From NCBI RefSeq assembly GCF_000226095.1, contig NC_016477.1:3224001-3288000 (forward strand): DNA of 64,000 nucleotides, in the 5' to 3' direction. The notes below the pieces were generated by a model that did not search any database, was not told the origin of the DNA, and saw only the letters and a list, made by a program, of their open reading frames with translations. This document shows, piece after piece, positions 55,263-64,000 of the stretch (position 1 is its first letter; each line of letters starts with the position of its first letter). The position numbers and the translations under genes are program-made. Source of the stretch: Thermothelomyces thermophilus ATCC 42464 (lineage: Eukaryota > Ascomycota > Sordariomycetes > Sordariales > Chaetomiaceae).

Positions 55263-58200
55263 CGTTGCTATTACTCCCTTTGTTCTATTATAGTTCAGAA
55301 CGGAGGTGACTTCGACCTTGATACCGATATAGCTACTGACGTTATGGCCGAATAACTGCTTGCCTAGCTTGGTCAACTCTAGCAGCAGATCTAGGAGTTA
55401 GACCAGAGAGATAAGGCTACTTAAGCTCGAATCAAGGAACTCGAGAACAGCGAAAAGTACTCGTAGAAATTAATTAACAAGGCTTATACCAAAATCGAGA
55501 CGCTCGAGACCGTCAAAGCGAGCCGTATCAAGATCGAACTACCTAGTAAATATGGAGGAACTAAGGAGGATCTCGTAGGATTCCTGACAAACCTCTAATC
55601 CTACTTCCGGCTTAATAATGACAAGTTTCCGGACGAAAAAGCTAAAGTCCTTTACGTAGCTACGAGACTAGAAGGCAAGGCACTTAGATGGTTCAAGCCT
55701 ATATAGAACGACTACCTCACTAAGGAAGACGAAGACGACCGAGATATATTTATATAGGCAGTCTTCTAATCTTACGATCGTTTCGAAGAAGAGCTTTAGA
55801 AGGTTTTTAGTGATAAAGATAAGAAAATCTATATATAAGAAAGACTTGCTAATCTCCGACAGACCAAGTTAGTAGCCTCCTATACTATATAGTTTAGATA
55901 GGATATGTTTAAGTCTTAGCTTAACGACGAGGCGTTAATGCAATTGTTCTATAACGGCCTAAAGGAAAAGGTTAAAGACGAGCTATATAAGTACGATTAA
56001 CCTGAGACTTTAGACAAATATATCGTACAGGCTATCAGAATCGATGATCGGCTCTATATACAAGAGTAGCAGAAATAAGGTCAAACGAATAGAACTATAG
56101 TCAAAGCCAATAACAAGAAAAAGCGAACGTACGTCAGTACTTTATATAGGATGTACCCTAGAGCTATAGATATAGATATAGCGTAGAAGCAGGACCGGAA
56201 GAAGATGACCAAAGATAAGTCTAATGTTACCTACTATAACTACGGAAAGAAAGGGCACTATAAGCGAGAATGTCGAAGCCTAAAGAAAGAGTAAAAGCCA
56301 GTCCCTAGAAAAGAAATCGCAGATATCGACAAAACCACCAAGAATGTTACCGAAGTAGTAGCCACGAGCTACAAAGACAGGGGCAGTGACACGGACAGTT
56401 TTGGACACGACGGCAACGGTGAAGACGAACAAGTACCGTATTCCGAACTGGTCACTGTGAACCTAGAGACGGGTCTTGCTAAATGGGACACGACCGGAGA
56501 GTACGTACCGCTAATTTCGATTCTCCTAGCCTTAGGGCAGTGGGGTTTTACAATTATACAGAGGCGGGATAGATCGTAGACGACTAATACCTAAGGAACC
56601 GAAAGACCCGGACCTAATGTTCTATTCCTATAGGAACAAATTAAAGAGTACTGTAACAAAGTTTTCTAGCTTAATACGGAACTACGTAAACGAGATAAAC
56701 ATTTGACTTAACTTGCCTAATAGAGCGATAAGATAAGGGACAAGACGAGGGAACTCCAATGTATCGTAGAAACCATTAAAGGAGAACAGCTTATAGTATA
56801 TAATAGACCTGATAGCTATACCAAGTGCTTTAACGATTAGCAACTTAGTAACGACGTACAGAACCTAGAATATCAGTTTATGCGCGCGAACCGCGGAAAA
56901 GACAAGCATACGTAGGAAAGCTACTAGAAGAAACACCCCTACCTTAGCATTAGAGTACCTACGGTCTACGTACAGTGGGAAGGATTTAGGAGAGAATTCT
57001 GATACCTCCCAGGCAACGCCACGCGATTATACCCTTGACATGAGGCATATACGCAAGTGCCCTAGTTCTAATGTATAGTATACAAATGCTAATACCACTT
57101 CCGCGACAAATTCGAGAATAACTACTAGCCGACCTAATAAGAAAATGAGGACAGAAGCTTACGCCCGGTAGAATAGGTCTATAATACAGGAAATAGAGCG
57201 GCCGAATTGCTCTAGAAGATTAAAGACCGGAGTCTAGAAAGCATTACGATAGTTCTAAAACGAGCCTAGCCTAGGTACTGCGGAATAGGACGAAATATAT
57301 AGGACTTATACTAGAGCAACGATTGCCTCTACCACGCAGACGAAAAGAAGTTGCGAATTCGGGAGCTTCAGATGAAGCTATAGTACGCACGACGGAAAGT
57401 AGAACGGACCCAATGGTAGGAAGCCGTAAGCACTCAATGGCTTATAGAAATGAGCACGATAGATAAAGCCGCTATCAGCCGAACGACTAAAGAGGTTAGC
57501 ACTGACCTAGGAAACGGGTCAGGGCCCTTCGAGGGGCCCGAAAACCATTAACGCCTGCATAGCGGCGAGTGGTAGCGTAGTACAGGAGGAACTGCCGTAA
57601 GAGACCACTATATCGAGACCTCCCGGCGGAAACATAGGAAGTCGCTGCGATCTTTGGACAACGACGGCAGGACAAGCGACTATAGATAATAGCATAATGG
57701 AAACAGCACGAAATGCTTGTACTAGTAGATAATAGAGTAGAGATAAACCTGATTTCGCCAATGCTTATAAATTAGCTATAGATACCCTAGAGAATAAAGC
57801 AGAAGTATGGCATAGTCAAAGGACTATTTCTAACGTAATAGGTACGTAGGGAGACTAAACCGATTGATATCACTATAGCAGGGAAGACTATAGTAGTCGT
57901 ATTTAATATTATAGATATAGGCGACGACAAAGATATAATATTAGGGTTACCATAGTATAAAGATTACGACCCGGACATTAGCTAGAAGAATGGTAGCTAC
58001 CTACGACCCTAAATAGAGTTGTATTCGACTAGCAAGATAGGAAGCGTATAAGGATTGCGAGAGGACAATGCTTAAGGGAAGGCATATCCTATAGATCTAC
58101 CGTAAGAGACAGATAGTAGTAGACAGACTACTACAGACTCTAGAAGAAGCAGCAAAACGACAATAACGATGTAATAAGAGGAACGAGCTAAACCGTCGAT

Positions 58201-61200
58201 AGCTATTCTCTCTATTAACAAATGTGGAGCATTGTAATTAGAGCAGTAAGTCGAGATAGGAGAAATCGCTAGCATCGCTATAGACGGAACCAAGTTCGTA
58301 TACTATTAGAAAACTGAGAGACAAGACAAGACTAGGGAAGTACCGAAGGAATACGAAGGACACCTAGCATTCGAACCGAAACATCTAGAAGGATTACTAG
58401 AATATAGCCTATAGGATTACGAGATTAAGCTTAAGGAAGGAGCATGACTAAAGTTCTTCAAGATTTACTATACGAGCTAGATATAGAATAAAGAACTTAA
58501 GCAATATTTGGAGGAGAACCTTTGAAGAGGATATATTTGCCTGTCGATATCGCTAATAGGCTACCTAATCCTGTTTATACCTAAGAAAGATGGAAAGCTA
58601 CGATTATACATCGACTATTGGTAACTTAACGAACAGACCATGAAAAACCGATACCTGTTACCGCTAATCTTACGGCTCCGAGATCAGTTAGCAGGAGCCT
58701 AATATTTTACGTGTCTTGACTTGCCATTGGCCTACAACCATATACAGATCAAAGAAGGCGATAAGTGGAAAACGGCCTTTAGGACACCCTATAGCCACTA
58801 TAAGTACCTCGTTATGCCATTCGGACTTACAAACGCGCCGGCAACGTTCTAAGCCCTGATTGATCAAGCTATCCGACCCTTTCTCGACAAATTTACGGTA
58901 TATTATCTTAACAACATACTTATCTTCTCTAAGACGATAGACGAACACTGGAAGTACGTAAGAGCAATGCTAGACGCGCTATACGCGTATAAGCTATTAG
59001 TTAACAAGGAAAAGAGCAAATTCCATGTTAGGAAAACGGTGTTTTTAGGGTACGAAATATCCTTAGGACAAATTCGGATAGAACCTTCAAAGGTTAAAGC
59101 TATCAAGAATTGGCTACGACTAACGACAATCACGGAAGTACGAAGCTTCATTAGATTTGCAAACTTCTACCAGATATTTATTAGGAACTTTAGAGCGATC
59201 GCACAACCTTTACACAAACTTACCAAGAAGAACGCTGAATTCTAATAGGAAGAGTAATACGAGTAAGCATTTACGTAGATCCGTGACGCCATTACTAAAG
59301 ATCTAGTACTAGTGCTACCAAACCCTAAGAAGCCATTTAAGGTGGAAACGGACGCTTTAGACTACGCTATCGGAGGATAATTAGGATAACGAGACGAATA
59401 AGGGAAGCTACATCTTATAGCCTTCTTTTTAAAGAAGCTTAATAGACTATGTCTTAATTATCTAATCTACGACAAGGAACTACTTGCGATTGTCGAAGCT
59501 TTTAAGGAATAGCGACTATACCTTAGTAGTACGATTAAACTAGTATAAGTATATACGGATTATAAGAACCTACGATACTTTATAATGACGAAGGAGCTTA
59601 ACGGATAACAAATACGATAGGTAGAATTCCTTGTGGAATTTAACTTTGAGATCTGCTATAAGAAGGGTAAAGAAAACGCACGAGCAGATATCTTAAGCCA
59701 ACGAACGGGTTATACGGAAGAATAGACAGAAATAACACCACCGTTATTCAAGGAACGGACAGACGGAACGCTATATTACGAAACGCAGATACCCGTAGAA
59801 GATAATCTACTTGACTTATTCCTAGAATGTTACGTAATCCTTTGAGAAGAAAGGATTAACGAGACATAGTATCAAGCAGCACCCGGACCAGTGGTACCTA
59901 ACGGAGTGGAAGAAAAAGATGGGAAACTCTAGTACCAAGGCAAAGCGTATATCCACAACAAAGATCAATAGCTATAAATGATTCGAGAGCTCTACGAATC
60001 GAAACTCGGAGGATACAAAGGAGTCACGAAAACTGTCGTATAAGTCAAGAAACACTACGACTTTCTATAGTTAACGGCACGAGTTAAAGAAGTCGTACGA
60101 AACTGCGACATCTGTAACCAAAGCAAAACGGCACGACACAAGCCGTATGGGTTACTTCAGCCACTGCCAACACCTGACAAACCATAGAGCTCGGTCACGA
60201 TAGACTTCATCACGAAGCTGCTAGAATCTAAAGACATAGCCACAGGAGTAATCTATAATAGTATTCTTACTATAGTAGATTGCCTGACTAAATGGGTATA
60301 CTTCTTCCCCTATAAGGAATCCTAGATAGCTAAATAGCTGGTAGACGTAATCTATCGGCAAGTTACATCAGTGCATGCTTGGCCGTAAGAATGGATTACC
60401 GACAGAGACACCAAATTCGTATCGAAGTTCTAGCAAGCGTTAATGTGACGATTAGGCGTTAATAGCAAGCTATTAACGGCATATCACCTATAGACCGACA
60501 GACAAACGGAGTAACTAAACCAAGTCATCGAATAGTATCTCCGTTCTTACGTTAACTATTAGCAAAACGACTAGGTCATGTTGTTGCCAACAGTATAACT
60601 CGCTTATAATATAACGCTAACGGAAACGACTAAGGTTATACTATTCTTCGCGAACTACGGATATAAAGTAGACCTTAGACAAGGACTAGAGATCACAGTG
60701 CCAAGAGCAGCAATCAAAGCAAAACAAATATACACACTATATAAAAAGCTTAAGAAAGAACTCGAGTTCGTCAAAACAAGGATAAAGAACTACTACGACA
60801 AATATAGGCTCAAGGGACCTTGCCTAGAGAGGGGAGACAAAGTTTACCTAATCTCACGACACCTACGAACCAAACGACCAAGCGAGAAGCTAGACTTCAA
60901 AAAATTAGGACTATTTGTTATCAAAGAGCAAATCTCGATATCTAACTATCGACTATCGTTACCGTCATCTATACAACTACAGACGGACGTTTTTCATATT
61001 TTACTCTTGGAACTAGCGCTAAAGGACACCAAGATTGCTATAAACATCGAAGTAGAGGACAAAGAGGAAGAATAGGACGTCGAAGAAATTCTAGATTTAC
61101 GTATCGTTAATAGAGAACTGTAATATCTGGTCAAATAGCTTGATTTTAGACTAGAAGACAACTTATAGGAACCTGTCAAGAACCTAAATTGCCCTAAGAA

Positions 61201-61313
61201 ACTTTAGTAGTTCTACCAGAGGAACCCTAATCGACCGAAAGCGACGAACCAGAGACCAACCCGAAATCGGCTAGCAAGGACGGATCTAAAGGAACTTTAG
61301 GATACATGGTATC

Positions 61314-62006
61314 CTAAAGCTGTCCGAAATCGGCGGACAGGCAAGATAGGGTCGAAGAGGACGCAGTAACCCCAGAAGCCTCCGCTACCGCCGCCGCTAT
61401 AGCCTCCTTACGCTCTACTCGCTCCAACTCCTCCACACTGTCAATACCCCGAGCAATAGCCCTTATCATCTTCTCAAACCACATGCGTTTTTGTTTCCGA
61501 AGACGAAGGACTCGCTCCTTAGCAGCTATAAGTTTATCCTCAAGTTTCTAATGCTAAGCCGCGATAGACCGAAGCTAAGCAGGGGAGACGCTAAGAACGT
61601 CACAATTCGAGCGTTTGTTGCGGACGCATTCTGCGCATCAAGAAGAATCGGCTTTCGAGACCTCGCATGAACTGAGGCCTTTAGACTCACACGGCGAGCA
61701 AGGACGCATCATTAAAAGGCTATCCGAAGAAAGAATCGCCACAAGAAGGTGATTAGCACGAAGAGTCGATGTAGCAGGTTTAGATTTCAACTTCTTTCTC
61801 ACACGATCAGCTATCTTGACAACATCATAGGAAGGCAAAGGAGGGAAGAAACTAGGAAACGCAATTACGTATAGACAGGGGATGTTAGCGCTATTTGAAA
61901 CGGACCGGAGTCTTTCAAGGACGAAAGACCTAAAGGAGGGGCATCGTGTCACGATTTGGCTATATAAGGCGACCCGGCAAGGCGTATAGAACCAATCAGG
62001 AACCAC
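61314..62006 (-). other. Antisense coding capacity near the 3' LTR
   Basis: On the strand opposite to gag-pol, between the integrase end and the 3' LTR, there are open stretches with protein-like composition: a coiled-coil-like piece with VLRLRKQKRMWFEKM and SVEELERVER around 61400-61540, and a second stretch at 61638-62006 that runs into the LTR. GC content and codon pattern are better kept than in the surrounding element. This is a broken part of the relic, not a working gene. Some LTR elements carry an extra antisense frame at this place (family knowledge); identity here is unknown. Confidence 0.4.
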
Positions 62007-62345
62007 AAGACCTAAGGACTAATCAGGAAGTGATCGTAGTGATCGCACTTCGACCAAGACGAGCACTTGGGTAACGATTACAGGATCGTAGCAGCGATCG
62101 CATGATCAAGACTCAAGGGGGAAGGACAAGGAAATTGTATATAGTCACTCGTTCTGGTGAACTCTGGGAGTTCACTAGTGATAGCAATTACAACTCACAG
62201 TACCCTAACATTGTAAGGAGATAACTGAAGTGTTGTTGTGAACCCTTTGGCTTTACCGAATCCCTTAGACGACCTGCTTACTGGCTCTGCTTAATCTACC
62301 TTCGTCTGAACCCTTTTAGAAGAAGTCTGAGTTGGGTTTGTCACA
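61947..62345 (+). repeat. 3' LTR of the gypsy element
   Basis: 399 bp, about 93% identical to the 5' LTR; the ends are TG and CA. Confidence 0.95.
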
Positions 62346-62350
62346 TTAAA
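62346..62350. repeat. Target-site duplication, right copy (TTAAA)
   Basis: Matches 54859-54863. Confidence 0.85.
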
Positions 62351-64000
62351 AGAGCGGTAAGGAAAGAGGTAGAGACTTATATGCTTAGTAGTATAATATA
62401 AGATATCCTTATAAGTATCTAAGATATCTATAGGATCTAGTAGATTATTATATGCTTAAGTAAGCTATCTATAGTAACGAGTAATGCTTATACCTTTCTA
62501 ATAAGGAGTATAAGAGGATTTGCTAAGAGCTTGACAAGCCAAAGTAGGCTAGACTAAAAAATCAACTTATTACTAAGTAAGGGAAGCTATCCTATTTTAG
62601 GTAATTAAGGGCAGGATACCTTAGTTCCCTTAATATATTAATTATTAGCCCTTAACTACTTAGCAAGCTTTCGACTTACTATAGGGCATTTAGTATAGTC
62701 GCTCTATAACGCTATCCTCTCTCGGAAAGCACTCTACTAGACTTATATAGCGCGACCTACTTGGTTAATAATAAGAAGTTCCTTTTGCCTAGGACGTTCG
62801 TTAAGGTAGAAGATCCTAAGTTTGTTAAAATAGGTATAATAACCTTTCCTATTAGTAAGAGGGGTACTTAGGTAATTAAGAACGTTCTAGATAGACTATA
62901 TAAACCGCGTACTAAGAGCCTAACGCTTAAGAATATCACTATTATTAAAGGTTTCTATATTAATATTATCTTAAAAGCTCTATTACTTAAGGTAGGCGCT
63001 TAGTACTATAGCTTAGATTGCTTACTATGTTTTGGAACGCTAGAAAATAACGTCATCCTTTACAAGTTAGAACGTAAGTATAATCTTACCTTCCTCGAAT
63101 ATAAGCTACTTTCCTATTACTCGAGCTTCCTAGACTACGTCTTAATTAGTAAAGCAGGTATTATAAATATTTATATATTCTTATAGAATATGTTTGCTAT
63201 ATATAGTAGAAGGTCCTAGATATAAGCGTTACCTACTATAAAAGAGGATACCGAGGATCTTTGGCACTTAAGAGCTAGCTACCCTGGACTAGAAGCGTTA
63301 AAAGCGCTTATTAATAACGCTAGAAACGTCTATATCAAGGGGACGGTATATATTAAGTATGAGAGCTATATTTATACTTATATAAGCAAGGTTATCTCCA
63401 GGAAAATACCACCTAAGCAGAAGTTGGTATACCTATTCTAGCAAGTAGCCTAGGATCTGTTCGACTATCCTAAAGCGATTAATAGATCACGATAGTTACT
63501 TATAATTATTGACAAGTATAGTAAGAAGCTCTTCCCTTTCCTCTTAATGACAAAGTCGTTAGACTAGATTATAGGAGTTATCTAGAACTTCGAGAGCTAG
63601 GTAAGACACTAATATAGGCTTACTATTCAAGATTAAGTAGGATAACGATACTATAACGATCAGTTTAGCAAGGTACGTACCGATATACTACTAGACTTAG
63701 GCTATGGAAAGTAGTATTAATCTTAAACTCTTACCTTTATATACCTACGAGCCTAATAGACTAGTAGAGTAAGTAAGGCAGGAGCTAATCTTATACTTAA
63801 TCAAGATGCTTAATAGTGCGAATCTACCTATAAAGCTCTAGTTAGAAAGCGTATAAGTGGTAGCGTACTTATACGTAATAAGCCTAAGCTATACTTACTC
63901 GTTTAGAACTCCTAACGAAGTGCTCTATAGCTAGTTTAAATAGTATTTTCGCTAGTATAAACCTAGCTTAATAATTATATTAACTAGCAACTTATACCTA
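62346..64000 (+). mobile_element. Ty1/copia-like relic, right part, running off the window
   Basis: AT-rich, RIP-like sequence with recognisable copia pol pieces on the plus strand: protease-like sequence around 62740-62990, a pre-integrase stretch (WHLRASYPGLEAL) near 63260-63300, and integrase core-like sequence from about 63430 onward, ending with a stretch resembling the integrase 3' half near 63760-63940. Gene order is that of Ty1/copia (integrase before RT). The element is broken in many places. It is older than the gypsy insertion that splits it. Confidence 0.75.

Larger units (their letters stand above)
54864..62345 (+). mobile_element. Ty3/gypsy LTR retrotransposon relic, heavily RIP-mutated
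   Basis: Complete in outline: 5' LTR 54864-55262, 3' LTR 61947-62345, TTAAA duplications on both sides. On the plus strand between them: a gag-like region with a zinc-knuckle-like stretch near 56230-56280; a protease and reverse transcriptase region, with [15 protein letters not shown] at about 58806-58850 as the RT signature; an RNase H region about 59250-59700; an integrase zinc-binding and core region about 60050-60650; and an integrase C-terminal region about 60700-61075. The order RT-RNase H-integrase is that of Ty3/gypsy. The element is dead, with dozens of breaks. The two LTRs are about 93% identical with only transitions by eye, so the mutations reflect RIP more than time and the insertion may be fairly young. 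Confidence 0.92.

Noticed and set aside
57519-58293. Minus-strand hydrophobic frames inside the gypsy relic
   Set aside because: They oppose the pol region, and their hydrophobicity follows from AT-rich mutated sequence.

Overview
The window comes from a filamentous ascomycete, most likely a Sordariomycete and probably of the Sordariales/Chaetomiaceae type. The grounds are short spliceosomal introns (about 50-180 nt, GTRNGT donors, YAG acceptors), GC-rich coding sequence, long proline/serine/glutamine-rich disordered proteins, purine transporter, feruloyl esterase and golgin genes of filamentous-fungal type, and a right-hand block of AT-rich retroelements mutated almost only by C-to-T/G-to-A changes, the mark of repeat-induced point mutation (RIP). 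The species call is inference.

Positions 1-53,200 are ordinary gene-bearing DNA with wide gene-poor gaps. In order: a 44-residue zinc-ribbon protein (105-239, -); a small four-helix membrane protein (3647-4206, +); an unrecognised three-exon gene (7336-9136, +); an amphiphysin-type BAR-SH3 protein (9897-11712, -), divergent from a DUF2439 protein of the Mte1/Dbl2/ZGRF1 group (12579-15692, +); two zinc-binding proteins with a half Zn2Cys6 motif and hydrophobic C-terminal segments (18320-20373 and 22844-25273, +); the tRNA adenosine deaminase subunit Tad2 (26248-28152, +), convergent with a double GFA-domain protein (28727-30118, -); an AzgA-type purine transporter (30666-32828, -); a secreted feruloyl esterase (37246-38256, +); a WD40-like gene carrying one in-frame stop (38898-40145, -); a GRIP-domain golgin (41085-44705, -), divergent from lunapark (45701-46922, +); and three disordered, repeat-bearing proteins of unknown role (47113-48048, 49065-50894, 52094-53200, +).

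From about 53,600 to the right end the DNA is AT-rich and has no intact gene. A Ty3/gypsy element (54864-62345) has two 399-bp LTRs and 5-bp target duplications (TTAAA). It sits inside an older Ty1/copia relic whose pieces lie on both sides and run off the right edge. Both elements are fossils with many breaks.

The genes do not form one pathway. Themes are membrane shape and traffic (BAR-SH3, golgin, lunapark), genome maintenance (DUF2439), translation (Tad2) and nutrient use (AzgA, esterase). Points most worth a second look: the two zinc-motif proteins with putative membrane tails, the stop inside the WD40 gene, a likely GC-AG intron, a strongly over-represented intergenic decamer (TACGGATTAC), an inverted repeat around a small AT island, exact protein-coding tandem repeats, and antisense coding capacity inside the gypsy relic.
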